A DNA stretch of 33,121 nucleotides from Trueperaceae bacterium. Lineage in GTDB: Bacteria; Deinococcota; Deinococci; Deinococcales; Trueperaceae. The notes beneath the pieces are model-generated. The model was not told the origin of the DNA. It saw only the letters and a program-made list of their open reading frames with translations, and made no database searches. This document shows positions 7,980-16,744 of the stretch, in pieces. Position 1 is the stretch's first letter; each line of letters starts with the position of its first letter. Location of the stretch: NCBI GenBank assembly GCA_020431825.1, contig JAGQHN010000053.1:1-33121 (forward strand), in the 5' to 3' direction. Both the position numbers and the translations under genes were made by a program.

Positions 7980-10373
7980 TTACCAGCGAATTCTTACCAG
8001 ACTCCGACTGTACACCGTTGAGCCGTCTCTCATGCTGTAGCCTTCGGTGGTACTCAGGTGATCAGCAAAGACATTAACGGTAGCTGGCAGAAGCTCAAAG
8101 AAGTCGAGCAGTTCAGCAAAGCTTGGCGTTTCTGGTTCATTTACCATGACCTCGGTGTCATCCTCGGTCATGTCAGTCATGTCTTCTTCAACAACAGGTA
8201 GGGTTGGTTCAGCATTAATAGTAATGCTGTAGTCACCCGTAGCGTCGCCGTCATAGCTGGAAACCTCTACCCAGTAATCGCGACCTTCCTCTACGGTAAA
8301 GCTCAGTTCAGAGGTCTGGTAATCGTCAAAGGAATCATCATTTTCGTCGAGGTATTCCTCGCTTGTAGAATCAATAAGCCAGATGTAACTATCAAACGCT
8401 TCCGAATAAACCTGTACCGTTACCTTGTCGCCGACATTCAAACCTGTAAGCTGATAAAAATCGGTGAAGTAGCCAAGGTTGTCAACATCATCTTCGGTGA
8501 GGCTTCCACCTGTTTCACCCGGTACGGCAATTGACTCTGGTGCAATGCCATAGATGTCAGCATAGTAAGGCTCATAGTAATCCTCGTCAGGAACCGCCTC
8601 GTCATAACTGTAATCATCATAATAAGGGTCATTTAGGCTAGCCTGAAGCCCGGTTGCAACACCAAAAGCTAACGGTTGACTCAGAATCTCAAGGACTTCT
8701 GCAAGACCCTGCATCTGGGCTTGCTCATTGCCATAGTAAAAGCTCGAGAGCCCACTCAAGTCACCGCGAGCTTCACGGTAGGCAGCATCTTCCAGAATCG
8801 TACGTGCACCAGCAAAAGTATCTATGGCTTTTTCCACCGAACTTGCTGGTGAGCCGATAACCAGATAATTGCCCACAAAGGCATACCCCAGGTCACCATT
8901 GACACTAAACTGCAGACGGTTAATTTCGGTGCCGTTATAGCTGTAAGAACGTACCGCCAGCATTTGCTCCAGAGAGTCAAAGCCCAGCTCATCTTCCAGG
9001 TCTCGAGGAACATCAAATTCCTCAGCCAGTTCAAGCAGGACTGGCATAGCCTTTTCTTTGAGTTCAGCAATCCCTGCCTGGGCAGCCTCTACCGAGCTCA
9101 CAGGAACAACCATATACTGAGAAGAACCGTAGATAAGCGTTTTAAGATTGGGGCCAAAAGGCTCTAAAACAACCTGATGCATGTCTGAACCCAGCCAGTT
9201 AAACAGCGCTACATCCAGATCAAAGCCAAACTCATCATTTAGTGTGGCTTTTAGATCAATACGTTCACCGGTAACAGACTCGAGTCCAGAGACCCAGCTT
9301 TCTAAATAGGTGTAAAGTTCGCGCCAGGGCAAATAACTGCTGGAAACTGCCAGCGCACCTTCCGGAGCAAGATAAGGGCTCGAGGCTTTACAGTGGTCGC
9401 AAAGCACCAGATCAAGCAGGGCTGTATCGCCACCGTCAGGGTTAATTGTCCAGCTAGATTCAACGAGCAGACCCTCAGCATTGGCAGAAACCTGCCCAGC
9501 AAGACCCCCCAGGGTTCTAAGCATGCTGAGGCCGCGGTTTACCAGATACTCGGTTTCGGGACCGTCAATCACAAAATCGGCAAAGCCCTCAGCAACATCA
9601 GCAATTTGTGCCAGATCAAGGCTAAAACTCAGATTGTTGCCAGAGGGGTCAAAACGTGCATTCAGCTCTTGCGCAAGACGAGTATCAGCAAAACTTTCTT
9701 CACTTGCGCCATTTAGTTTGCGAACAATTGCGCGCAGGCTTTCAGGATTGGTGCCCGCAAAAAAGTGATTGTTATAACTGCCCACGACGACCGGGAAGTC
9801 ACCCGCGTCGCCTACGACATACAGCGTGACGCCGTCCTGGTCAAGCGTTGAGACCTCGATCTCACCAGCGGTTTCAGCACAGCCAAGCATGACCTGTTGA
9901 AACTCGAGCATGATATCTGAATAGTCAGATTTAAATTCAATCAGAGCGGTTACCGATGGAATAGGACTGTAAGCACTTAAGCCAACCGTAAGTAGAGCGT
10001 CAAAAGGAACCTGCTCACCCTCGTATGACTCAAAACCCGGCATGAGACCCTCAAAGTCAGGACACATCATATAGAGTTCCTCGAGCATACTGTCCTGAGA
10101 GTCCATCTCGTTCATCATGTCAAGAAAATTAGATAACTCGTAAAAATCGCCTGTTTCCTGCAGAACACCAGAAAGCTTGGCTATGGTCTCGGTCGCTTTT
10201 TGCCAATCAAGACTTGCAAGGTCATCTCCCAAGGTTTGCATAACCTTAGAATTTGATGACCAGCCCAAACTTAAAACGGTGTCTTTAGGGGCCAGATTAG
10301 CCAGCGACTGAGCAAAACCAAGTCCCAAAAGCAGAACAAGACTTGCCAAACCTATACGAAACCCTCGCTTCAT
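7980..10373 (-). CDS. Large secreted protein, DUF3352-like with C-terminal PPC-like domain
   Basis: The 797-aa product has a signal peptide (MKRGFRIGLASLV to GFAQ). A long mixed alpha/beta region of about 550 residues follows, opening with LAPKDTVLSLGW, the style of DUF3352 proteins. A linker rich in Asp, Tyr and Glu covers about 578-605. A beta-rich domain at about 630-720 (YFTDFYQLTGLNVGDKVTV to GDYSITINA) fits the bacterial pre-peptidase C-terminal (PPC) family. There are few cysteines, including CDHC near 325. No catalytic motif is seen. AAGGAGT precedes the ATG. An extracellular or periplasmic structural role is likely; the DUF3352 call is tentative. Confidence 0.75.
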   Translation of the reverse strand: MKRGFRIGLASLVLLLGLGFAQSLANLAPKDTVLSLGWSSNSKVMQTLGDDLASLDWQKATETIAKLSGVLQETGDFYELSNFLDMMNEMDSQDSMLEELYMMCPDFEGLMPGFESYEGEQVPFDALLTVGLSAYSPIPSVTALIEFKSDYSDIMLEFQQVMLGCAETAGEIEVSTLDQDGVTLYVVGDAGDFPVVVGSYNNHFFAGTNPESLRAIVRKLNGASEESFADTRLAQELNARFDPSGNNLSFSLDLAQIADVAEGFADFVIDGPETEYLVNRGLSMLRTLGGLAGQVSANAEGLLVESSWTINPDGGDTALLDLVLCDHCKASSPYLAPEGALAVSSSYLPWRELYTYLESWVSGLESVTGERIDLKATLNDEFGFDLDVALFNWLGSDMHQVVLEPFGPNLKTLIYGSSQYMVVPVSSVEAAQAGIAELKEKAMPVLLELAEEFDVPRDLEDELGFDSLEQMLAVRSYSYNGTEINRLQFSVNGDLGYAFVGNYLVIGSPASSVEKAIDTFAGARTILEDAAYREARGDLSGLSSFYYGNEQAQMQGLAEVLEILSQPLAFGVATGLQASLNDPYYDDYSYDEAVPDEDYYEPYYADIYGIAPESIAVPGETGGSLTEDDVDNLGYFTDFYQLTGLNVGDKVTVQVYSEAFDSYIWLIDSTSEEYLDENDDSFDDYQTSELSFTVEEGRDYWVEVSSYDGDATGDYSITINAEPTLPVVEEDMTDMTEDDTEVMVNEPETPSFAELLDFFELLPATVNVFADHLSTTEGYSMRDGSTVYSRSLVRIRW

Positions 10374-10486
10374 AAAACAAACTCCTTATCGTTGTAACCC
10401 TAGCATGGGCCTATATCAAGCTACTTCAGCCCAAAGTATGACCTTTCTCCCTATAAACAATACCCAGTTAAAGCTTAAGTTTTCGG

Positions 10487-10840
10487 CTAATTTTCCACAG
10501 TCGGCAAAGCTTCAAGCTGAACACCTTGTGGCGTTACTGTCCAGGCATAGTCAGGAATGTCCTGAGCACTAAACCTTAGCGTATAGCTATCATCCCCAAA
10601 GGCAATCAGCGCCCACTGCACCCCTTGAGGCAGCTCGAGGTCAGCCAATACATTGGTATTGTAGCTACCTGATTGCAATTTACCGATTTCCATGCGGTGA
10701 TAGGCAATGTTGGCAGCTTGCTCGGTAGCCCTTGCCTGATCAGACTCGAGTACGCTAGCAGGTTCACTAAAACGCGGCAAACAGCCTGAGAGACTCATGC
10801 TTAGGGCAAAAAACAGCAAAGCCAATAGACGATTTTTCAT
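10487..10840 (-). CDS. Small lipoprotein with pilin-like C-terminal domain
   Basis: The 117-aa product starts MKNRLLALLFFAL and has the lipobox LSGC near residue 20, so a lipid-anchored protein is expected. The rest (ARATEQAANIAYHRMEIGKL, a SGSYNTN turn, LELPQGVQW, then YTLRFSAQ and WTVTPQGV) has the helix-plus-beta layout of the soluble domain of type IV pilin-like proteins, but without the pilin N-terminal helix. The ATG at 10840 is chosen over TTG at 10846 because AGGAGG lies 9 nt upstream of it. The pilin resemblance is by eye only. It could be co-transcribed with the downstream secreted protein (113-bp gap). Confidence 0.65.
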   Translation of the reverse strand: MKNRLLALLFFALSMSLSGCLPRFSEPASVLESDQARATEQAANIAYHRMEIGKLQSGSYNTNVLADLELPQGVQWALIAFGDDSYTLRFSAQDIPDYAWTVTPQGVQLEALPTVEN

Positions 10841-10997
10841 ATGCAACGACCTCCTGATTGTGTCCAGAACTCAAGGACAATTTGGCAAAGCACCTCTGGA
10901 CTAAGTAAAACCCCTCCGCTTTCTCGGAAAACAAGGAATTCATTTCAAGTCTAACGAATCTGCCCTAGTAACTTATGAGGAATGGCTAAGATTTAGC

Positions 10998-11348
10998 TTA
11001 ACTTTGAGGGTCGAGAGACTGTACTCTATCGCCGTGACTGGGAGGGCAGGAGGTTACAAGAAAGAGTAAATCTTCCTCCCCATTATTTTGTAACTGATGA
11101 GCCTGCCCAGGGGCGACCTCTAAACCCTGCTGTGGTAGAAGGGTATAAAGGGCACCCTCGAGTTCAAGGGTAGCTTCACCTCTTAAGACAAAAAAGAACT
11201 GCCTGGCCTGCCTATGATAATGCCGAACTTCAGCTTTACCGGCAGGCACCCGCTCTTGAATAATGCTCAGTTCTGCTGTTTTAAGCAGATGCCAGCCATC
11301 ACAGCCGTCCCCCCAAACGTAGTGCTCAGCCGTTTCTTGTGAAATCAC
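10998..11348 (-). CDS. Cupin-domain protein
   Basis: The 116-aa single-domain cupin has motif 1 at HYHRQARQFFFVLRGEA (His43 and His45 as likely metal ligands) and motif 2 at LEVAPGQAHQLQN. The start is GTG at 11346-11348, directly after the TAG of the aminotransferase (11349-11351) with no gap, so the two are translationally coupled. Cupins range from enzymes to ligand sensors. Coupling to an amino-acid aminotransferase suggests a role in the same pathway, but the substrate is unknown. Confidence 0.8.
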   Translation of the reverse strand: MISQETAEHYVWGDGCDGWHLLKTAELSIIQERVPAGKAEVRHYHRQARQFFFVLRGEATLELEGALYTLLPQQGLEVAPGQAHQLQNNGEEDLLFLVTSCPPSHGDRVQSLDPQS

Positions 11349-12533
11349 CTAAACAAGTTCTTCAATCTTGCTGTGCTCACGAATGACCTTGCCAAGATTT
11401 TCCATACCTTCATCAATTTGCTCAGGCGTAGCAATGGAATAGCTCAGTCTAAAGGTATTTTCGCCGCCCCCCTTGGCATAGAAAGGTTCACCAGGAACAT
11501 AGGCAACTTTATGCTTAACTGCTTCAGTTAGCATCTCGAGGCTATTGCTGCCCTTGGGCAAGGTAACCCATAAAAACATGCCGCCCTTTGGCCGCGTCCA
11601 GTGGCAATCTTCAGGAAAGTTTTTCTCGAGGGCTTTAAGCATGAGCCCTCGCTGGTTTTTGTAGTAGGCACGAACTCTGTCAATCTGCTCATCCATAAAA
11701 CCATCTTTGGAAATTTCATAGGCGATCATTTGCACAAAAGTAGCTGTATGCAGATCAGCGGCTTGTTTGGCCCTGGCTACTACGGTAAGTAATTCAGGGT
11801 CAGCAACTAACCAGCCCAGACGAAAACCAGGAACGACAATTTTGGAAAAGGTTCCAGCGTAAATAACAATGTCCGGCGCAAGATTATAAAGGCTGGGCAG
11901 GGTATCACCCTCGAAGCGCAATTCCCCGTATGGGTCGTCTTCATAAATGGGCACATTATATTTGGCGGCTAAATTTACCAGCATTTGCCTGCGCTCTAAA
12001 CTCATGCATATCCCGGTCGGATTATCAAAATTGGGAATAGCATAAATCATCTTAGGATTTTCTTTGAGAGCTTGCTCTAAAGAGACAGGTATCATGCCCT
12101 TGTCATCGACATCCACCATGACATAGTCAACCTCATAAGCATCAAAAGCCCGCAGAGCGCCCATATAGGTTGGTGCGGTAACCAGGACTCTATCACCAGG
12201 ATTTAACAGCAGCTTGGCTATCAGATCGAGACCCTGCTGAGAACCCGAGACAATTTGGACATGATCTACAGTGGTACCCGGAATACGCGAACTCACCCAT
12301 TCACGTAGCGGTGTGTAACCCTCCGTTGTACCGTACTGCAAGGCCTGTGAACCTTGCTCATCCAGCACTTTTACACTGGCTTCCTTGAGGCGTTCAACCG
12401 GAAAAAGATAAGGAGCGGGCAGACCACCAGCAAAGGAAATAATATCTGATTTTTGGGTGAGTTTTAAAATCTCACGAATGGTTGAAGGTTTTATATAGCT
12501 TACGCGGCTGGCAAAGTGCTCGGTCCAATTCAT
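11349..12533 (-). CDS. PLP-dependent aminotransferase, LysN-like (2-aminoadipate/aromatic/branched-chain type)
   Basis: This is a 394-aa fold-type I aminotransferase. Recognisable motifs are SFAGGLPAP at the N-terminus, VSGSQQGLDLIAKLL (cofactor phosphate region), NFDNPTG, YEDDPYGELRFEG and TFSKIVVPGFRLGW with the Schiff-base lysine. The end has GGMFLWVTLPKG and GGGENTFRLSYS. Length and motifs closely resemble Thermus thermophilus LysN, which aminates 2-oxoadipate in the alpha-aminoadipate lysine pathway and accepts leucine and aromatic substrates. No other lysine gene is in the window, so specificity is open and I give no gene symbol. CGGAGG lies 6-7 nt before the ATG. The leader contains a terminator. 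Confidence 0.88.
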   Translation of the reverse strand: MNWTEHFASRVSYIKPSTIREILKLTQKSDIISFAGGLPAPYLFPVERLKEASVKVLDEQGSQALQYGTTEGYTPLREWVSSRIPGTTVDHVQIVSGSQQGLDLIAKLLLNPGDRVLVTAPTYMGALRAFDAYEVDYVMVDVDDKGMIPVSLEQALKENPKMIYAIPNFDNPTGICMSLERRQMLVNLAAKYNVPIYEDDPYGELRFEGDTLPSLYNLAPDIVIYAGTFSKIVVPGFRLGWLVADPELLTVVARAKQAADLHTATFVQMIAYEISKDGFMDEQIDRVRAYYKNQRGLMLKALEKNFPEDCHWTRPKGGMFLWVTLPKGSNSLEMLTEAVKHKVAYVPGEPFYAKGGGENTFRLSYSIATPEQIDEGMENLGKVIREHSKIEELV

Positions 12534-12550
12534 ACGATCCTCCGGATAAT

Positions 12551-12663
12551 AAAAAATCCCTCGCTACGAGGGAGAGAAGGTCCTATCTTCTAAAAAGACC
12601 TTCAGAAAGTAATCACCACAGTATTGCTCAAGAGCATAAATTGAGCATAGTTTAAAATGTCAA
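12551..12663 (-). promoter_or_regulatory. Promoter, operator-like repeats and leader terminator (attenuator) of the aminotransferase gene
   Basis: Read on the minus strand, TTGACA (12658-12663) is followed after 19 bp by TATGCT (12633-12638), with repeated GCTCAA/TTGAGC sequences across this region. A weak hairpin follows (GAAGGTC/GACCTTC, 12576-12603). Next comes a compact terminator TCCCTCG-TAG-CGAGGGA followed by TTTTTT (12573 down to 12551). The U-tract ends about 10 bp before the Shine-Dalgarno. A terminator in this position implies conditional read-through. A frame at 12637-12602 would encode MLLSNTVVITF, but its ATG overlaps the proposed -10 box. Confidence 0.6.
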
Positions 12664-12749
12664 GCGATTCAAGCTTGTGTACTTTTTTAAAATTTAACAA
12701 AAAGTAAAACGCTGTCTTTCTAGCTTTTGTGGACGGTCAATTTTGAGCT

Positions 12750-12785
12750 AAAAACAGCTTGGTCAAAGAAGGCTCGACCAAGCTG
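12750..12785 (-). terminator. Intrinsic terminator of the subtilase gene
   Basis: CAGCTTGGTC (12755-12764) and GACCAAGCTG (12776-12785) form a 10-bp stem with an 11-nt loop. Five U residues follow on the minus strand (12754-12750). It lies 27 bp after the subtilase stop. Confidence 0.75.
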
Positions 12786-12811
12786 AAGCGATAGCTAAAA
12801 GTACTGGAGGA

Positions 12812-15064
12812 CTATTTGGACAATAGGGGCTCGAGTCCTGCAGGTACTTGTAAGGGAATGGTTTTTCTCTCGGCAAAGCTTTTTAGGGCTAAGGGGACTG
12901 ACGCTCTCATAAGTTGCGTCATAGCTCCAGCTGTTGAAGCAGTGAAGGGCTCGAGTTCAATATCTACGCCACCAATCCCTTGATTATCAAGAAAAACATA
13001 ATCCAGAAAACCATCACCATCTTCGTCATAAACGCCAAAAGGCTCGTTGTCAGAGAGATCACCATTATTATCTAAATCTTGAAAAGCGCCAACCGCATAT
13101 GCTCCATTCTCAAGACCCGTAATCTGATAAGGAACTTGTTGTCTGGCGTCATCAAGTGCAACTATGCCCGAGCGGTCAAAGTCAAAGTTATTACAAAGTA
13201 AATCAGCACAGTAAAAAGCTACCGTATAGGACAAAACGTTACTTGTATCAGGCGGTGGTGGCGGCGGTGTAGTACTGGTACTGCCCAGAGCAGCCGCAGC
13301 GTCTACCAAACCAGCGCCGCACTCATTCCCGGAAGGTCTTAAACACTTACTGGCACTCAGCGGTACCGCCGAATCTACCAGTCTGGCCAAAACCTGATCA
13401 GGGGTTAGATTTGGGTCTTTGGATAGCATGAGCGCTGCGATACCAGCAATGTGAGGCGCGGCCATCGAAGTGCCCTGGTAAGCAGCAAAGGTGAAATTGC
13501 CAGTCTCATCATCTTTCAGGGTACTCCATACGCCTGCGGCAAGCTGCTGACCATTGAAGTCAAAGCTTTTACCTGTGTCACCACCGGTAGCCATAACATC
13601 TATCTTAGAACCGTAGTTCGAGTAAGGTGCGCGCTCACCCGTTGGACCAATCGCCCCTACCGTAATGACATTGTCACAACTTGCTGGGGAAAAGAAGCCT
13701 GCATCGCTGTCAGAGTTGCCTGCAGCAACCACCACCACAATGCCTTTGTTTTTCAGAATTTGGAAAGCTTCCTCTTCGGCAGCAGAGCAAGGCTGCTCAC
13801 CCCCTAAACTGAGGTTGATAACTTTTGCCGGATTTGGATTAGAGGGAATGCCAGAGATGCTTTCGCCGCCTGCCCATAGCGTGCCATCAATGATGTCAGC
13901 CATGGTGCCGCCACCTGTGACGCCTAGAACCCGGATGGGTACAATCTTAGCACCCCAGCTTACCCCTGCCAGACCACTACCATTATTGGTCTTGGCAGCG
14001 ACAGTACCTGCTACGTGCCCACCGTGATAACCAGACTCTTGACCTAAGTCGGTTGGGTCGGGGTCACGACCGTCGCCATCTCCAGAAATATCGGGAGATG
14101 TTATAAAGTCATAGCCACCGACATTAACGCCTGCCAGATCAGGATGAGGTAAGAGTCCGGTATCAACAACTGCAACCGTGACCGGATTGGAGGTTCCGTC
14201 TTCTATATCCCAGGCTTTTTCCAGATTCATGAGTGGGTAGTGCCACTGCACTTCGTAAAACTCGTCATTGGGCACTTTAAGGGCGTACATCATGTAATTG
14301 GGTTCAGCGTACTCAACATCGGGTCTGGCATTAAGGTCAGCTACGAGCGCCAGTGTTTGGCCTACATCTAAATTGACCCGGTAAAGTGCTGTATTTTGTA
14401 GCCCCATGAGCCTCGAGCGCTCGAGCCCCTGTCCTGCAAAACGGTAACTGGCTAATGGCTCAACTTCAGCAAGGGTGGTAAGCCCTGTGGACTTAAATTT
14501 CACAATAACTTCCCCCGCTCTAATGTCAGGTTGAGCAGGTGTTTGTCTTAAGTCATAGCGGCGACTGTCCAGGCCAGCCCCATCAACCTGACCAGGCATA
14601 TACAGCGTGCCTGAAATACTTCCTGGTACCACAGGAGGTAACTCGGTAAAAAGCTGAATGTTTAAATTGGCTGCGGGTGGACTGACTACAGCACAATCTT
14701 GCCCACTACCATAACAACCCTGATAATCTGCTACATCTCTAAAATCATCATCGCCATTGGTATCTTTAAAGGCAAAAATAGCATAACTGCCTTCTGCCAG
14801 ATTCCTGAATTGAAAGCTGGCACTGCCGCCAGCCTGAGAAACCCGAACTGAGGTAGTATTGGCAGAATTAACATTACAGGTATTTGACTGAACATAACAG
14901 GCAATTAAAACGCTATTTTGTATATTCCCCCCAACGGGGGCAGCGATAGTCCCAGAAAGGGTGCCTGGAGAGGGGTTATTGGGATTATTTGGACTGCTCC
15001 CTCCACAAGCTGTCATCACTACTAAAAGTATGACCAAGATCAAGCTTCTAAACACGATTTTCAT
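12812..15064 (-). CDS. Subtilisin-family (S8) serine protease, lipoprotein
   Basis: The 750-aa product starts MKIVFRSLIL with lipobox MTAC (Cys20). A Pro/Asn-rich spacer and a beta-sandwich region with an EF-hand-like DTNGDDDF loop follow. An inhibitor-type propeptide (about 180-260, GEVIVKFKS to VEYAEPNYMM) precedes the peptidase domain (about 290-595). The triad is Asp301 (VAVVDTGL), His350 (GYHGGHVAG) and Ser533 (GTSMAAPH), with oxyanion Asn450 (AAGNSD). The C-terminal domain has further Asp-rich loops (DLDNNGDLSDNE, DEDGDGFLD) that suggest calcium binding. I start at ATG 15064 because GGGAG lies 5-6 nt upstream; a TTG 24 bp earlier has no such site. It probably acts as a surface-anchored protease. 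Confidence 0.93.
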   Translation of the reverse strand: MKIVFRSLILVILLVVMTACGGSSPNNPNNPSPGTLSGTIAAPVGGNIQNSVLIACYVQSNTCNVNSANTTSVRVSQAGGSASFQFRNLAEGSYAIFAFKDTNGDDDFRDVADYQGCYGSGQDCAVVSPPAANLNIQLFTELPPVVPGSISGTLYMPGQVDGAGLDSRRYDLRQTPAQPDIRAGEVIVKFKSTGLTTLAEVEPLASYRFAGQGLERSRLMGLQNTALYRVNLDVGQTLALVADLNARPDVEYAEPNYMMYALKVPNDEFYEVQWHYPLMNLEKAWDIEDGTSNPVTVAVVDTGLLPHPDLAGVNVGGYDFITSPDISGDGDGRDPDPTDLGQESGYHGGHVAGTVAAKTNNGSGLAGVSWGAKIVPIRVLGVTGGGTMADIIDGTLWAGGESISGIPSNPNPAKVINLSLGGEQPCSAAEEEAFQILKNKGIVVVVAAGNSDSDAGFFSPASCDNVITVGAIGPTGERAPYSNYGSKIDVMATGGDTGKSFDFNGQQLAAGVWSTLKDDETGNFTFAAYQGTSMAAPHIAGIAALMLSKDPNLTPDQVLARLVDSAVPLSASKCLRPSGNECGAGLVDAAAALGSTSTTPPPPPPDTSNVLSYTVAFYCADLLCNNFDFDRSGIVALDDARQQVPYQITGLENGAYAVGAFQDLDNNGDLSDNEPFGVYDEDGDGFLDYVFLDNQGIGGVDIELEPFTASTAGAMTQLMRASVPLALKSFAERKTIPLQVPAGLEPLLSK

Positions 15065-15333
15065 GCCTTCTCCCTTGCTAAATTTCAAGCATACGTTTGC
15101 CAGTTTAGCGCTAAACGTATAAATCTAGGCTTAAAGACTGGACGCCCTTCTTCATCAAATCCTTCAAAAGAGGAGCGTTCATAAATTGTAACCACTCGAG
15201 CAGCAATTCGCATTAGTTTCAAGATAATCCAGTTACATCTTAGAACTGTCTTCAGATTTAATGCGCCCATAATACAGACGATAGCCTAACTTCAGATTCT
15301 AAACCAACCTCTATGATGGCCTTCACAAATCTC

Positions 15334-16569
15334 TCACTCAACAACTCTGCAATCAGCGTCAATATCCCCAGCAGCATTATTATTAAAGCTATTTTCTGAA
15401 AGTTTAAGCGTTACCTGATCGTAGGCATCTGATTCGTCACAAGCCACAGCAAATTCGGCGTTATCAGCAAAATGGCTATGGTTAATTTTCAGGCTCGAGG
15501 TATAAACCATGCGCACAGCGCCATAACTGCTCAGCAAACTGTCGGTGTTGCCACTATGCATAAAATCCACATAGCTAAATTCATTAGTGTCCCAGTCACT
15601 ATCCCGAAACTTAATGCCGTCCCAGTAGCCAGGTTTTTCAACCTTGCCTTTAAAGGTAATTCGTTTATCTGGCGTGCCAATTGCCCTTAGCTCCCCGTTA
15701 CCTTCCACATCCATCCAGGAGCCTTCACCAAAAACAACCGTTGTTCCAGGTTCTATAATGACTATGCCGCCTTCTATATTCAGATAGCCACCTATGAGGT
15801 AGGGAACATTCAGGTTTTTCCAGGTTCGAGTATCACCCGTTTCTAAACTGCCATTGGCCACAAGTACATAAGGCGTACCATTGGGACTGGTTTCCCCTTT
15901 ATAATCACTGGCACTATCTAAAAACTCGAGATAGTTAGCATCCATAACAACGCCAGCCCAGACATTGCCATAAAAACTATTATTTTCAAAGCGTTTAAAA
16001 AGCACATCACCTGTCGCATGAAAGCCGTGAACATAGCTGTTTGAAACAGAAGAATTGCTAAAAGATACCGTGACATCATCCAGAATAAAACCAGCATCTG
16101 GGCACCACAAGCTAGTGCAAACCTGCCCAGCATCTTTCAAATGGAAATGATCAAAGCTACTCTCCCGCCCTTCGGCAAAACGAATACCCTCCCAGTAACC
16201 CGAGATGTGATTAAGCCCTTCCATAGTTATAGGAGCGTTGGCAGTACCATTGGCAATAATTTGACCACCATCGATCCAAAGAATGGCGTCTTGCCTAGCT
16301 TTGATGAGCACACCTGGCTCAATGGTCAAAGTTGAAGAAACCTTTACATAGCCTTCCAGAATATAGTCACAGGTTGACGGGGTATTGACAAGCAAGCTAG
16401 GTACAGTAATGTTCTCTGCCAAAATATAAGTGCAGTTGTCGCTACTCCCTGGCTGGTTTGGATTCGTTGGATTATTGGGATCCTTAGCATTGGAAGGACT
16501 CGAGCTTCCTCCACAGGCGCTTAAAGCCCAAACCAAAACCCCCAAGAGGGCAAAATGTTTTATTCCCAT
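15334..16569 (-). CDS. Surface lipoprotein with right-handed beta-helix repeats
   Basis: The 411-aa product starts MGIKHFALLGVLVWALSACGG with lipobox LSAC, then a Ser/Pro/Asn spacer. Repeats of the form ITVPSLLV, LTIEPGVLIKA, IIANGTANAPITMEGL, SGYWEGIRF and later VIIEPGTTVVFGEGS, LRAIGTPDKRITFKG, PGYWDGIKF are spaced as in parallel beta-helix proteins. The two similar halves suggest an internal duplication. The start at 16569 is supported by GGGAG upstream and gives a proper lipoprotein signal; the longer frame to 16734 does not. Its anchor and spacer resemble those of the subtilase downstream. No catalytic residues of polysaccharide lyases are evident; adhesion or cell-wall binding is possible. 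No clear terminator was seen in 15065-15333. Confidence 0.8.
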   Translation of the reverse strand: MGIKHFALLGVLVWALSACGGSSSPSNAKDPNNPTNPNQPGSSDNCTYILAENITVPSLLVNTPSTCDYILEGYVKVSSTLTIEPGVLIKARQDAILWIDGGQIIANGTANAPITMEGLNHISGYWEGIRFAEGRESSFDHFHLKDAGQVCTSLWCPDAGFILDDVTVSFSNSSVSNSYVHGFHATGDVLFKRFENNSFYGNVWAGVVMDANYLEFLDSASDYKGETSPNGTPYVLVANGSLETGDTRTWKNLNVPYLIGGYLNIEGGIVIIEPGTTVVFGEGSWMDVEGNGELRAIGTPDKRITFKGKVEKPGYWDGIKFRDSDWDTNEFSYVDFMHSGNTDSLLSSYGAVRMVYTSSLKINHSHFADNAEFAVACDESDAYDQVTLKLSENSFNNNAAGDIDADCRVVE

Positions 16570-16744
16570 ATCTCTCCCTTTCTCCTGCAATTTTATCAAC
16601 AATAAGCTAAGGCTTTCCAACCAGGAACTCGAGCTTTGGCTCATGCTCAAATTAGACAGAAAAATCCAAAACATTTTTTCAGGCTCAGCCAGATAAACGT
16701 GAAATAGACCCTGAATAATTCTCTTATGCTTCAAAGCCTTACTT

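Noticed and set aside
8822..9768. Overlapping frames on both strands inside the large secreted protein gene
   Set aside because: They are shadows of a long, well-supported gene with signal peptide and ribosome site, and show no independent features.
12541..12663. T-box riboswitch upstream of the aminotransferase
   Set aside because: The leader is too short and I see no T-box core sequence or stem I specifier region; only a terminator and a weak hairpin are present.
15085..15270. 61-aa minus-strand frame upstream of the subtilase
   Set aside because: It has no Shine-Dalgarno, no recognisable domain, and ends inside the leader of the subtilase gene. It is more likely untranslated leader.
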